This document shows, one piece after another, positions 10,162 through 23,955 of a stretch of 64,000 bases of DNA. A model generated the notes under the pieces. It made no database searches, was not told the DNA's origin, and worked only from the letters and a program-made list of their open reading frames with translations. The stretch covers positions 61,583,501 to 61,647,500 of the forward strand of contig CM057469.1 in the NCBI GenBank assembly GCA_030035585.1, read 5' to 3'. The position numbers and the translations under genes are program-made. Position 1 is the first letter of the stretch. Each line of letters opens with the position of its first letter. The DNA is from Dugong dugon. Lineage: Eukaryota; Chordata; Mammalia; Sirenia; Dugongidae.

Positions 10162-13100
10162 TTTTTTTTTATTTTTAATTTTTATTGTACTTTAGATTGT
10201 TTACAGAACAAATAGTTTCTTATTAAACATTTAGTACACTATTGTTTTATGACAATGGTTAACAACCCCACAACATGTCAACACTGTCCCTTCTCAACCT
10301 CGGGTTCCCTATTACCAGCTTTTCTGTCCCCTCCTGCCTTCTACTCCTTGTCCCTGGACTATTGTGCTACATTAGTCTCATTTTGTTTTATGGGGCTGTC
10401 TTATCTTTGGCTGAACAGTGAACCTCTGGACTGACTTCATTACTGAGCTAAAAGAGTGTCCGGGTGCCATACTCTCGGGGTTTCTCCAGTCTCTGTCAGG
10501 CCAGTAAGTCTGGTCTTTTTTTGTGAGTTAGAATTTTGTTCTGCTTTTTACTCCAGCTCTGTCCGAGACCATCTTTTGTGATCCCTGTCAGAGCAGTCAG
10601 TGGTGGTAGCCGGCACCATCTAGTTGTACTGGATTCAGTCTGGTGGAGGCCATGGTAGTTGTGGTGGATTAGTCCTTTGGAATAATCTTTCCCTTGTATC
10701 TTGTTTTCTTCTTTCTCCCTTGTTCTTGAAGGAGTGAGACCAGTGGAGTATCTTAGATGGCTGCTCACAGGCTTTTAAGACTCCAGATGCTACTTACCAA
10801 GGTAGAATGTAGAACATTTTCTTTATGAAGTGTGTTATGCCAATTGAGCTAGATGTTCCCTGAGACCATGACCCCTCAGCCCTCTCCCCAGCAATTCAGT
10901 CTCTTAGGGAGTTTTGATGTATCTATGGAGCTTTCATGACCTTTCCTTGTACAAGTTGTTCTGGATTCCTCAGTATTTTGTACTGTCTTACCCTTCACCA
11001 AAGTTACCACTTATCTATTGTCTACTTAGTACTTCCCCCCAACCCTCCCATCCCTCCTAACAAACAAAGATTGGTTTTTTTTGGTGTGTAAACTTTTTCA
11101 TGAGTTTTTACAGTAGATGTCTTATACAATATTTGTCCTTTTGTGACTGACCGATTTCACTCAGCAGAATACCCTCCCGTTTCATCCATGTTATGAGATG
11201 CTTCACAGATACATCACTGTTCTTGAAGATTGCATAATACTCCATTGTGTGTATGTACCATGGTTTGTTTATCCATTCATCTGTTGATGGGCATCTAGGT
11301 TGTTTCCATCTTTTGGCTATTGTGAACAATGCTGCAGTGACCTTGGGTGTTCATATTTCTATTCCTGTGATGGCTCTTATTACTCTAGGATATACTAGGG
11401 GATATACTGTGGGATTGCTGGGCCACATGGTATTTCTATTTCTAGCTTTCTATGGAAGTGCCATATCATCTTCCAAAACGGTAGCATCAGTTTGCATTCA
11501 CACCAGCAGTGTATAAGTGTTCCGATCTCCCTGCAGCCTCTCCAACATTTGCTATTTCTAGTTTTTTTGATTCATGCCAGTAATGCTGGGGTGAGATGGT
11601 ATCTCACTGTGGTTTTAATTTGCATTTCTCTAATGGCTAGTGATCGCAAGCATTTCCTCATGTGTTGTTGGCCTGTTGAATGTCTTCTTTTGTGAAGTGT
11701 GTGTTCATTTCCTTTGCCAGTTTTTAAATTGGATTATATGTCTTTTTGTTGTAGACATGTTGGATTTTCTTGTAGATTTTAGAGATTAGACCTTTGTCTG
11801 AGTTGTAATCTCCAAAACTTTTTCCCCAGTCTGTAGGTTTTCTTTTTATTCTTTTGGAGAAGACTTTGATGAGCGTAAGTGTTTAATTTTTAGAAGATCC
11901 CAGTTATCTAGCTTATCTTCTGGAGTTTGTGTGTTGATGGTTATGGTTTGTATCCTGTTAATGCTGTGCATTAGGGCCTCTAGCGTTGCTCCTATTTTTT
12001 CTACTATGAACTTTATAGTTTGGGGCTTTATATTTAAGTCTTTGATCTATTTTGACTTAGTTTTTGTATATGGTGTGAGGTATGGGTCTGTTTCATTTTT
12101 TTTGGAGATGGACATCCTGTTTTCCCAGCACCATTTGTTAAAAAGACTGTCTTTTTCCCATTTGATGGACTTTGGGCCCTTGTCAAAGATCAGGTGACTG
12201 TAGGTGGAAGGATTTACTTCTAGCTTCTCAATTCTGTTCCATTAGTCAATGTATCTGTCATTGTACCAGTACCGGGCTGTTTTGACTACTGTAGCTGTAT
12301 TGTAGGTCCTGAGGTCAGGTAGCGTGAGTCCACCTGGTTTATTCTTCTTCAGTAGTGCTTTACTTATTTGGGGCTTCTTCCCTTTCCATAGAAAGTTAAT
12401 GATGAGTTTTTCCATCTCTTCAAAGAATGTTGTTGGTACTTGGATCAGGATTGCCTTGTATTTGTAAATTGCTTTGGGTAGAATAGTCATTTTCACAATG
12501 TTGAGCCTAGCTACCCATGAGCATGGTATGTTTTTCCATTTATGTAGACCCCTTTGGGTTTCTTGCAGTGGTGTTTTGTAGTTTTATTTGTATAGTTCTT
12601 TTATATCCCTGGTTAGATTTATTCCTAAGTATTTTATTTTTTACTTGGCTATTATGAATGATATTGTTTTCCTGACTTTCTTTTCATCATTCTCTTTATT
12701 GGCACCTAAGAATACAACTGATTTTTGTATGTTATCTTGTATCTTGCTCTCTACTAAATCTATTAGTTCCAGTACTTTTCTCATGGAGTCTTTAGAGTTT
12801 TCTATGTATAGTATCATATCATCCAGAAACAGGGACAGTTTAACTTCTTCATTACCAAGTTGGATGTGCTTTATTTCTTTTTCTTGCCTTATTGCTCTAG
12901 CTAGGACTTCCAGCACAATGTTAAATGGAGTGGTTATAAAGCGCATCCTTCTCTTATTCCTGTTCCCAAGTGGAATGTTTTCAACCTCTCTCCATTAAGA
13001 ATGATGTTAGCCATTGATTTTGCATAGAGGCCCTTTATTATGTTGAGATATTTCCCTTCTATACCTATTTTATTGAGAATTTTTATCAGAAATAGGTACT

Positions 13101-16100
13101 GGACTTTCTTGAATGCCTTTTTTGTGTCAATTGGGGTGATTATGTGATTCTTTTATTTCCTTTTATTTATGTGGTTGACTACGTTGACTGATTTTCTAAT
13201 GTTGATCCATCCTTGCATAGCCGGTCGTGTGTATTTTTTTTTTTTATATGATGCTGAATTCTTTTGGCTAGAATTTTGTTGAGAATTTTTGCATCTATAT
13301 CATGAGAGATATTGGTCTGTAATTTTCTTTTTTTGTGGCATCTTTGTCTGGTTTTGGTATCAGGCTTATGCTGGCTTCAGAGAATGAATTTAGAAGTGTT
13401 GCTTCCTTTTCTATGTGCTGAAATAGTTTGAGTAGAACTGGTACAATCTCTTCTCTGAATGCTTTGTAGAATTCTCCAGTGAAGCCATCTGGGCCAGGGC
13501 TTTTTTTTGTTGGGAGGTTTTTTATTACCTTTTCAATTTTTTCTCTTATTATAGGTCTGTTCAGATTGTCAACATCACTTTGTGTTAGTTTTGGTATGTA
13601 GTGTGTTTCTAGAAATTTATCAATTTCGTCTAGGTTTTCAAATTTGTTGGAGTATAGTTTTTCATAATACTCTGTTATGATCCTTTTTATTTCAGTTGGG
13701 TCTGTTGTAATGTCCCCCATTTCATTTCTTATTTGGGTTATTGGCATCCTCTCCTGTTTTTCTTTTGTCAGTCTAGCCAGTGGTTTGTTGATTTTGTTGA
13801 TTCTTTCAAAGAACCAAATTTTTGTTGTGTGGATTCTATTTTTCTATTCTCTATTTCATTCATTTGTGCTCTGATCTTTATTATTGCCTTTCTTCTAGTG
13901 GCTGTGAGCTTTTTTTGCTATTGTCTTTCTATTTGTTCCAGGTCTGTAGTTAATGTTTTGATTTTGTCTCTTTCTTCTTTTTCGATGTGTGCATCTATTG
14001 CTATAAATTGTCCTCTGAGGACTGCCTTTGTTCTGTCCCAAACTTTTGGTATGATGTATTTTTATTCTCATTTGATTCCAGGAATTTTTTGATTCCATCT
14101 CTGATTTCTTCTATTACCCAGTGGTTTGTAAGCAGAGTGTTAATCAGTGTCCATGTAATTAATTTTGTTTCCTTGCTCTTTCTGTTGTTAATTTCTACCT
14201 TGATGGTGTTGTGGTCAGAGAAGATACTTTGTATTATCTCAACGTTTTGGATCTTGTTGAGGATTGCTCTGTGGCCCAAGATGTGGTAGATTCTGGAGAA
14301 CATTCCATGCACATTGGAAAAGAAAGTGTACTTTGCAGCTGTTGGGTGGAGTGTTCTATATATGTCAATGAGGTCAAGTTGGCTGATTGGGCCCTTTAGG
14401 TTTTCTGCATCTTTGCTGAGTTTCTTTCTAGGTGTTCTGTATTTTATCGAGAGTGGTGTGTTGAAGTCTTCTACTATTATGTGGAACTGTCAGTTTCTGT
14501 TTTCAGTGTTGTTAGAGTTGTTTTTAATGTATTTTTGAGCCCTGTCATTGGGTGCGCAGTTGTTTATTATGGTTATTTCTTCATTATGGATTGTCCCCTT
14601 ACTAATTATATAGTGCCATTCTTTGTCTTTTATTGTGGATTTTGTTTTAAAGTCTATTTTATCTGAGATTAGTAGTGCAACTCCTGCTCTTTTTTGTAGC
14701 TGTTTGTTTGATATATTTGTTCCATCCTTTGATTTTTAATAAATTTATGTCTTTGTTTGTAAGGTGTATCTCTTGTAGACAGTATGTTGATGGATCCTGT
14801 TTTTTTATCCATTCTGTCACTCTCCCTCTCTTTATTGGTGCATTTAGACCATTTAAATTCAGTTTAATTATTGATAGGTGTGAGTTTATTGCTGTCATTT
14901 TGTAGTGCTTTTTTTGTGGTGCTGATGTTTTCTTTGTTCCTCTTGCTCTCCTTTGCTGAATTCCTGTGTTTGTGAATTTTTTTTTTATTTCTTTTTTTTT
15001 TTTTGTAGGTTTTGTTTTTACTGAGACTTTATGTTTTCTTCTTTATTTTGATGAGTAGGTTTGTTAACTTACTTTGTGGTTATCTTGAGATTTACCCGTA
15101 TCTTCCTAGGTTTGAACCACTATATTATTACTTGGTATTGCCTTGCCTTCCTCTCCATTAGAAGGTTCTATACCTACACCATTTATTATGCCTTTTATTG
15201 TTCTGATGCTGTTGTCATTTACAGACTAACCTCAGTGGGTCCCTGTTGTAATTCTTTTAGTTTTGGATAGTCCTTGAGAGTTCATTTCCTAGGTTGGTAT
15301 CTATCCTGGACACTAAATTCAGCCTGTGATCTGATCTTGTTTGTTTTCAGATCAGAGGACTTCCTTTAATAATCCCTGTAAGTTTTGTTTGGTTTTTACG
15401 TAGTCCCTTTATTTCTGTTTATGTGGAAATATCCTAATTTCTTGATAATATTTGAAGAGTTTGAAGAAGAGTTTTGCAGGATATATTATTTGCTGGCAAT
15501 TTTTTTCCTTCAAGGTTTTATATATGTCATGCCATTGCTTCCTTGCCTGCGTGGTTCCTGCTTAGTCTTATTGTTTCTGAGTTTAGTCTTATTGTTTCTC
15601 CTCTGTATATCACTTTTTGTTTTCCCTGAGCTGCTTTCAGTATTCTTTGTTTGACTTTGGTTTAGCGAGTGTGATTATAATATGATTTGGAGATTTTCTT
15701 TTGGTGTCTATCCTGTATGGGGTTCGTTAAGCTTCTTGGATGGTCAACTTTTCATCTTTCATGATATTAGGGAAGATTTCTGTTGGCAGTTCTTTAATGA
15801 TCCTCTCTGTATTTTCTGTTTTCTCCCCCTGTTCTGGAACTCTGATCTCTCGAAAATTTTTCCTTTTGATTGTATCCCACATAATGCTCAGGGTTTCTTC
15901 ATTTTTCTTGGTTCTTTTTTTCTGATTTTTCCTCATACAGATTTCTATTCAATTGTTTGTCTTCAATTTCGCTTATCCTATCTTTCATCATTTCGAACCT
16001 GCTCCTCAGCTCGTCTATGACACTGTCCAGTTCTGAACTCTTGTTGTTTATCTTTTGGATTTCTAATTGTTGTTTTTTGCATGATTTCTAGTTGTGAATT

Positions 16101-18040
16101 TATTTTGTCATTTTGTTCCTGTATTATTTTCCTGAATTCTTCCATTTTTTTGGTCTGTATTTTCCATGAATTTGTTTGCTTTTTCCATGAATTTGTCTAC
16201 TGTTGCCTATTTTTTGTCTGCTTTTTGCTTCAACTCTTAGATAGCTCTGAATATGAGAGATGTGAACTCCTTATCAGGTTGTTCCAGTGTTTTTCCTTCT
16301 ACTGAAAAGTCATCTGGTGTTTTATGTTGGTTGTCTACTGGAACCATCCTGTCCTGTTTTTGTATATGTTTTGATATTGTCTGCTGTCTTCTGGACCTTC
16401 TGTAGTTATTTTTCTTGTTTATTGACTGTAGATTTGTTTGTTTCATCCTGCTTTTTTGTTTTATTTGGTTATGTTTGAGCAGGCGAGCTGTACATTCTTT
16501 GTTGTTTGCTCATCTGTAGGCATGATACTTTTTGCCTCCTTCTCCCATGGGCTGGGTTAGTCATTCAGGTATGGTACAGTAGGACAGGTATAGCTGAAGG
16601 GGAGGTGCTCAGATGGGTTGTTTGTGGCATATATTAGGGCTGACAGGGCGAGCCAGGTATCAGTGCAGGTCAGGTTCCAGTAGGCCTTGCCTGTGCTACT
16701 TGGGAGTGTGATGTTCAGCGCATGGTGCAGGTAGGCAGGAAAGAAGGAGGGGTATTGTGATGTGTGGAGCTAAGATGCGTATGGGAAAGAGGAAAAAGAG
16801 GAAAGAGGAACAGGAGCCAAAAACATACAAACAAACAAAAAAGAGCTCTAAGGGAGGTTGCTGTTGGAGTGGAGTTACGAGAGACTGAGAAATGGAGGAA
16901 AACAAAAAGGAAAAAAGTAAGAAAAATGGTAAAAGAAAAAAATGAATAAATAAAGATTAGGGAAAAAAGAAGAAGAAAATCAAAGCCCACATGGATCCCA
17001 CTAGTGCAGCTGTGAGGAAAGAGGAAGTTTCTCCCAGGCAGTGAATTACAGCCTGGCTTTATGGGGTAGAGGTGTCACACAGTGTCAGGTATTAATGAGA
17101 TGGAAAGAGAAGTTAAGTATAGAGAGATGAGAAACTGATAAATGAAGAAAGACAAAAAAGGAAAAAGAGAGAAAAGAAAACAAAACCAAAATACAAACAA
17201 AAAAAAAAAAAAAAAAGAAAAAACTGCCCCCCAGGGATCTTACTGCACATCTGCACAGACTGAGGGCATAGCTCCCAAGCCTCACAGCACTGCCTGTCTA
17301 GAAGGGGCTCCCAAGCTGAGAAAGGAAAAAGAAAACAAACAAACCAAAGTAGAACAAACAAACAAAAAAAGCCCCAGGGATCCCACTAGCGTGGCAACAT
17401 GGGCCGGGAAGCAATTCCACAGTCGAGCAGCATTTCACAGCCTTTCAGGAAGAAGCAAATGTGGCAAACAGAGACAGGTATTTGAGATTAAGGAGGAAGA
17501 GGTTTTGAGAGGTATGGAAGAAAGCAAAAGAAGCAGAAAAAAGCAACAACAGCAGCCAACAAATGGCGCTCAGGGAGCCGGCCTGTGTGGGTGGGTGGAA
17601 TCCAAGTGGCACTGGGGTGAAACCTTTGCTTACCAGGCAAGAAACTGTGGCTGCAGGAAGCAGAGAAGGCCAAGAGGGAGTGAAGAAGGGTGGGGAGTTG
17701 GAAAGCATATATCGCTGATTACCAGTTGTTCTGTCTCCTGATGGAAGCTCCGTGAAGCTGCTTTTCCATACTCCTTGTTCGCCTATTTCTGATACGAGTC
17801 CAAGACGGTGGATCTGTGCTGTGTTAGCTGATAGGAGACCTCTGTATGTATCTGTCCTTGCTCTCAGTTCTCTGTCAGTTTCTTATTCCGTTTGGTGGTT
17901 GGCTGAGTTCTTTATCTCTTCATTTGAAGCTTAGGGTTTCAGGATTGATGTTTGTCTCTGTTTGCCTTAGTTTTTCAAGTCTTTGCTATGGAGGGATGGC
18001 GTGGTGCTTCTGTCTATAGCACCATGTTGCCCAGAAGTGC
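10162..18040 (-). mobile_element. Full-length L1 (L1 A), degenerate
   Basis: Antisense L1 of about 7.9 kb: 3' tail and UTR 10162-11107, ORF2 11108-14898, inter-ORF region to about 15340, ORF1 about 15340-16400, 5' UTR about 16400-18040. The target-site duplication is CTCTCTTAAAGTTTT (10151-10165) against CTCTCAAAGTTTT near 18042-18054, so insertion was complete at the 5' end. ORF1 and ORF2 are broken into pieces of at most about 150 codons. The 5' UTR has several diverged repeat units (GGGATCYYACT-like starts near 16990, 17234, 17377). It starts about 300 bp after the CFH stop codon. Confidence 0.9.
11108..14898 (-). pseudogene. L1 A ORF2 remnant
   Basis: The endonuclease start MTAINSHLSIIKLNLNGLNA lies at 14898 and the family C-terminus (SQKDKYCIRHLL) at 11108, about 3.8 kb as expected for mammalian L1 ORF2. 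Recognisable parts include the endonuclease SDHN motif, [13 protein letters not shown] before the reverse transcriptase core, and a [11 protein letters not shown] segment. The RT active-site motif is changed to LFLDDM. Several stops and frameshifts divide it, so it is non-functional. Confidence 0.9.
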
Positions 18041-18494
18041 TCTCTCAAAGTTTTCAACATAACGTCTGAGGCTTTCTGAGATGCTCTATTTCAGAGGAAA
18101 TGGAAAAGATCTGGTGGTCTCCATCTTCAAAATAATATTACATGAGAAACATGTAAAAACCAAATTAAGTCAAGCCTATGCTAGTAGCAAAATATAAGCA
18201 TTTATCAATTCCTAATATTAACCTACTTGTCTATAGATAAATATGCCAAAAAGGTCAAATGTATGATCTTCTACAAGATGTCTAGCACACTTAATGATTC
18301 ATATTAATTATAAGGAGAAATTAAAATTAAATTGATTTATAGCAATCATAACAGTGACATAAAAAGTGACAAAAATCCAATATCATGTATAAACACACAT
18401 GCAAATGAAGGTACATGATACTGTAAGCTCTGAATTTCTATTGAACAAACATAGGAAAGTCAATAACATATTCCAATGACTATGTTTGGGTTAA

Positions 18495-18640
18495 GGAGTC
18501 CTGATGGCACAAATGGCTGCTAACCAAAAGACTGGTGGTTTGAACCCAGCCAGCTGCTCCATACGAGAAAACCCTACTTGGTTCTACTTTGTCACATGAA
18601 GTCACTATGAGGTGAAATTAACACAATGGCACCCATCCAC
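18495..18640 (+). mobile_element. AfroSINE
   Basis: Sense copy: GGAGTCCTGATGGCACAAAT head, GGTTTGAACCCAGCCAGCTG, then a diverged body ending near AACACAATGGCACCC. Confidence 0.75.
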
Positions 18641-19343
18641 AATATCATATGAGTTTAGAGATAATAGGAGTATTAGTGTTTATCTCCTTTATACTTGGCT
18701 GTATTCTAAATTTTTAATACATATCATATTAGAATTACAAGAATGTTATTTTAAAGTAAAGATGGCTAAAAAGACAATACATTTGATGACTCTAAAGACT
18801 TTGTGATTATCTTAAGGTCTAATAATACTTTCATGATTTTGTGCGTGTGGAAGAGTTTTGGCAAATAAGCAAAAATAAGATTCAAAATATAATTTTTATG
18901 TTCATACATTTCAAATAACATTAAATAGTTAAAAAACACTCTTGGCTAGAAACATTTTTAAATTCTACAAAAACACAAAACCTTTAAAGATTAAACTCAA
19001 TTCTACTGGCAGAATTTAAAAGAGATCTGTAGGAACTACAGCACTAAGAGAGCTGGATGAAAAACTCTCCCTGTTCTTTCTCTTGTGTATATCAAGAAAG
19101 ATTCAGAGATTTCATTTGTTCAATTTGTCACAATCATAGTCATTTATTCTTTTGCGCCCAAATTATTCCAAATTTGGCTAGTGGGTGCTCCCTGAAGCTG
19201 GCTCCTGACTGCATCTGACATATTCCCATTAGGCTTTGCACATTTCTCATCTTGTAGCACAGCACAATGTTCTCAGCTCACTGTGTACTTCTCCTCCCCA
19301 TTACCTGTTATCAGGCTTCTTTCCATTACCTCCAATTCTTTTA

Positions 19344-19550
19344 TTGGAGGCCTGGCAGTGCAAAATTTAAGCCCTTGGATGCTAACCGAAAGGTCGGTGG
19401 TTTGAACCCACTAGCTGCTCTGCATAGAAAGATGTAGCAGTTTGCTTCCATAAAGATTTACAGCCTTGGAAACCATGTAGGGCAGTTGTACTCTGTCAAA
19501 TAGAGTCACTATGAGTCAGGATCTGCCCGACTGCACACAACAGCAATTTA
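19344..19550 (+). mobile_element. AfroSINE
   Basis: Sense copy: GGAGGCCTGGCAGTGCAAAA head, GGTCGGTGGTTTGAACCCAC, and GATTTACAGCCTTGGAAACC body. Confidence 0.8.
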
Positions 19551-19649
19551 GATGCCATGAATTGTGTGCTGTTGTATTAGTTGAGAATGTTCAGTTCTAT
19601 TAAAATCTCATCTCTTTCAATGACTTTTATTGGTCAGGTCTTTGAAATA

Positions 19650-19820
19650 TAAGAAACCCTGGTGGCGTAGGGCTTAAGAGTTCAGCTGCTAACCAAAAGG
19701 TCGGCAGTTTGAATCCATCAGGTGCTTCTTGAAAACACTATGGGGCAGTTCTACTCTTCTAAAGGGTCTCTCTGAGTCAGAATCAGCTCGACATCAATGG
19801 GTTTTGTTTTTGTTTTTTTG
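19650..19820 (+). mobile_element. AfroSINE
   Basis: Sense copy: GAAACCCTGGTGGCGTAGGG head, GGTCGGCAGTTTGAATCCAT, GGGGCAGTTCTACTC, ending in a GTTTTTG-rich tail. It is less diverged than its neighbours. Confidence 0.85.
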
Positions 19821-20379
19821 AAATATAAATGACATTTAAAAGTCAGTACTTCCTATTGGATTTTACAAGTAAATAATACAATTTTTGAATAATTTTTAAA
19901 TACATTTTCTCTTTAATGTTTTCTTTCCATTTTATGATATTTATAAAGATACCATCCACAGAGCAATGCTAACATTATTATTAACAACCCAGTTACTGAA
20001 TGAAGGTTAAAATTTCTTTGAATTTCTTTTGTCCCAGAATGTTTGCGTCTAAGTTATGTGTGAATACTCTATTCCAAAACAACTTGTAATAATTCTGATC
20101 TCTGCATGGCTCTGTTACCATATTAATGAAGTTTTACATTTATTTGCTCTAGTTTGTTTTAAATTTTGCCTCTTCTTCCCTTCTTTATCTAACCTCATTT
20201 TTTAACTATGAAAAATACGTATGAGTTTCAAAAATAAAAATTATATGAAAGGGTCTATAGTGAGTAGTCTCATTCCTATCACACCTCTTTCTACCTGTTT
20301 CCACATTTAATAGAGAAATCATTTCATTAGTTTCTGATAAATCCCTTCAGTGTTCATTCTTCTTCCTTTTTTATAGCCA

Positions 20380-20815
20380 AGGAAGCTTAGATTACATTCT
20401 TACCTGCACCTTGCTGTTTTCATTCTAGAAAATATTTCAACTTTTCCAATATTTTATTGTAATAGATAATGAATGATATCATGAATGTACTTGTGTATAT
20501 GTTACTTTATATATGCATATCATCAGAACATGTAGCTAGAAGTGAGATTAATGGATCTAGAGGTCAATGTTTTGTTAAATTTATTAGATATTTCAAATTC
20601 TTCTCCAGAGGGGTGTGATATTTTAGACTTCCACCATGTGCTAAGAGCCTACTTTTCCTTGCACTTTCTAAATCAGGAAGTTATCAAACTTGTGTGTTGT
20701 TTCCCACATGCTAGATATACGGCACAACTGTTTTAATTTTCATTTTGCTTATTACGAACAAGGTTGAAAAATATCTAATTGCATTTGTTTTACTGTCTCT
20801 TAATTTTCTGATTAA
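20380..20815 (-). mobile_element. Ancient L1 fragment (ORF2 C-terminal region)
   Basis: Antisense sequence follows the usual end of L1 ORF2: GAATGATATCATGAATGTAC, TAGCTAGAAGTGAGATTAATGG, then CTCCAGAGGGGTGTGATATT. It is strongly diverged, so the family call is by general resemblance. Confidence 0.5.
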
Positions 20816-21069
20816 GGGCTCTATAGGGGTGAATATCTCCCTAAAGAGAACTTTGGCAGAACTTCCAGGACCTGCCAAGGAGAACACTGTGGTAAAAATC
20901 ACAGTACACTCAGAAATCTCAAAGCTGTGTCTTTCCACAAATATTTATCAATCGAAGTCCGTGTTTCCAACTAACGTAGACGACTTTTTATTCACCAGGT
21001 TTCCAGGAAAACAGTGTTAGAAGAAGTTGAACACAAGGTCACTGTCCTGTGAAAACTATAGAAAGAGTG

Positions 21070-21228
21070 TCTAGGTTTCCTAGGGCTGTCATAACAAAAC
21101 GTCGCAAAGGGGGTGGCTTTAGAGAATAGAAACTTACTGTCTCACAGTTCTGAAGACTAGAAATCCAGATTCAGGGCCTTAGCAGTATTATTGTCTCTCT
21201 GCAAACTCTAGTGGAAGAGCCTTCCTTA
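21070..21228 (-). mobile_element. MaLR LTR fragment (fossil)
   Basis: Antisense end of a MaLR (MLT1-like) LTR: GTTTCCTAGGGCTGTCATAA, then GAAACTTACTGTCTCACAG. It is incomplete and adjoins the 3' end of L1 B. It is old by divergence. Confidence 0.65.
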
Positions 21229-23955
21229 TCTTTTTTGTTTGTTTGTTTTAATTTACTTTTATTGTACTTTTGATGAAGGTTTACAGAGCAAATTAGTTTC
21301 TCTGTCAGACCAGTAAGTATGGTCTTTTTTTTTTGAGTTAGAATTTTGTTCTACATTTCTCTCCCACTCTTTATGGGACCCTCTGATGTGATCCCTGTCA
21401 GAGCAGCTGGTAGTGGTAACTGGACACCATCTAGTTGGGCTAGACTCAGAGTGGTGGAGGCTGTGGTAAATATCGTCCATTAGTCCTTTGGACTAATCTT
21501 TCCTTTGTGTCTTTGATTTTCTTCATTCTCCTTTGCTCCAGACAGGGTGAGACCAGTGGAGTATCTTAGATGGCCACTCAGAAGCTTTTAAGACCCCAGA
21601 CACTATTCACCGTAGTAGAATGTAGAACATTTTCTTTATAAACTATGTTATGCCAATTGAGCTAGGTGTCTCCCAAGACCTTGGTCCCCAGCCCTCAGTG
21701 CAGTAATTTGGTCCTTCAGGGAGTTTGGGTGTGTCTATGAAGCTTCTATGACCTTGCCTTGGTCAAGTTCTGCTGACTTCCCCAGTATTGTGTACTGTCT
21801 TACCCTTCACCAAGGTTACCATTTATTTCTTCTCTAGTTAGTGTTTTTCCCTTCTTACCCTTCCTCCCTAGTAACCATCAAAGATTGTTGTTTTTTCTCC
21901 TGTAAACCTTTTCATGAGTTTTTATACTAGTGGCCTCATACAGTATTTGTCCTTTTGTGATGGACTTATTTCACTCAGCATAATGCCCTCCAGATTGATT
22001 CATGTTGTGAGATGATTCAGAGATTCATCACTGTTTTTTATTGTTGGGAAGTATTTCACTATGTGCATGTACCATAGTTTGTTTACCCATTCATCTGTTG
22101 ACGGTCACTTAGTTTGTTTCCATCTTTTTACAGTTGTGAATAATGTTGCAGTGAACATGGGTGTGTGTATGTCTATTCATGTGATGCCTCTTATTTCTCT
22201 AGGATATATTCCTAGGAGTGGGATAGCTGGATCATATGGAATTTCTACGTCTAGCTTTTTAGGGAAGCACATATTGATTTCCAAAATGGTTGTACCATTT
22301 TGCATTCCCATCAGTAGTGTGTAAGATTTCCAATCTCCCCACAGCCTCTCCAACTTTTGTTATTTTCTGTTCTTTGATTCTTGCCAGTAATGTTGGGGTG
22401 CGATGGTATTTCACTGTAGTTTTGATATGCATTTCTCTAATGGCTAGTCATCATGAGCATTTCTTCATGTGTTTGTTAACCTCCTGAATGCCTTCTTTGG
22501 TGGAGTGCCTGTTCATATCCTTTGTCCCTTTTTTTGTTGGATTATTTGCACTTTTGTTGACAGGTGTTATATTGTCCTATAGATTTTAAAGATTAGACCT
22601 TTGTCAGATTTGTCATAGTCAAAATTTTTTTCCAAGTTTATAGGTTCTCTTTTTACTCTTTTGGTGAATTCTTTTGATGAGCTTAAGTGTTTAATTTTTA
22701 GAAGATCCTAGTTATGTAGCTTATCTTCTGGAGTTTGTGTATTGATAGTTATGGTTTGTATCCTATTTATGCCATATATTAGGGCCTCTAGCATTGACCT
22801 TATTTTTTTTTTCTATGATCTTTGTAGTTTTTTCATTTTATATTTAGGTCTTTGATCCATTTTGGATTAGTTTTTGGGTATGGTGTGAGGTATGGTCCTG
22901 TTTCAATTTTTTATAGATGATTATCTGTTTTTGCCAGCACCATTTGTTAAAAAGACTGTCTTTCCCCTATTTAATGGACCTCAGGCTTTTGTCAAAGATC
23001 AGGTGTCTGTAAGTGGATGGATTTACGTCTGCGTTCTCGATTCTGTTCCATTGGCCAACGTGTCTGTCGTTGTACCACTACCAGGCTATTTTAACAACCG
23101 TAGCTGTGTAGTGGTTTCTGAGGTCAGGTAGTGGGAGTCATTTTCACAATGCTGAGTCTACCTGTCTGTGAGTATGGTATGTTTTTCCATTTATGTAGAT
23201 CTTTTTTGGTTTCTTGCAGTAGTGTTTGTGGTTTTCTTCGTATGGGTCTTTTATATCCCTGGTTAGATTTATTGCTAAGTATTTTATTTTTTTAGTGGTT
23301 ATTATAGTTGGTATTATTTTTCTGATTTCCTTTCCGTCATTCTCTTTATTGCTGTATAGAATTCCAACTGATTTTTGTTTGTTGATCTTATATTCTGCTA
23401 CTCTGCTGAGTCTTTCTATTAGTTCCAGTAGTTTTCTTGTGGAGTCCTTTGGGTTTTCTATGTATAGAATCATATCATCTGATAATAGGGACAGTTTTAC
23501 TTCCTCATTACCAATTTGAATGCCCTTTTTTCTTTTTTGGTCATATTGCTCTAGCTAGGACTTCCAGCACAGCGTTAAATAGGAGTGGTGATAAAGTACA
23601 TCCTTGTTATGTTCCTGTTCTTGGGTGAAGTGTTTTTAGCCTCTCAACATTAAAAGTGATGTTGGCTGTTTGTTTGTATAGATGCCCTTTACTATGTTGA
23701 AGAATTTCCCTTCTATCCACATGTCACTGAGAGTATTTTATCAGGAATGGATGTTAGACTTTATCTAATGCCTTTTCTGCATCGATTGAAATGACCGTGT
23801 GATTCTTTTCTTTCCTTTTATTTATGTGGTGGATTACCTTGGTTGATTTTCTAATACTGAGCCATCCTTGCATACTTGGTATGAATCCCACTTGGATAGG
23901 TTGTATTAATGTTTATATGATGCTGAATTCTATTGGCTACAATTTTGTTGAAAAA

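Larger units (their letters stand above)
18060..20379. other. Unique intergenic sequence with SINEs
   Basis: Apart from AfroSINEs at 18495, 19344 and 19650 I see no coding module, RNA gene or repeat I can name. No SCR signature (four spaced cysteines plus GXW) was seen on either strand. It is one of the few non-transposon stretches between CFH and CFHR. Confidence 0.6.

Noticed and set aside
17142-17741. A 199-codon Lys-rich open frame
   Set aside because: It is in the purine-rich 5' UTR of L1 A; its low-complexity composition explains it.
20711-21020. Overlapping frames of 75 and 91 codons in the unique intergenic stretch
   Set aside because: They partly cover an ancient L1 fragment, have no SCR cysteine pattern or known motif, and are open on both strands, as expected by chance.
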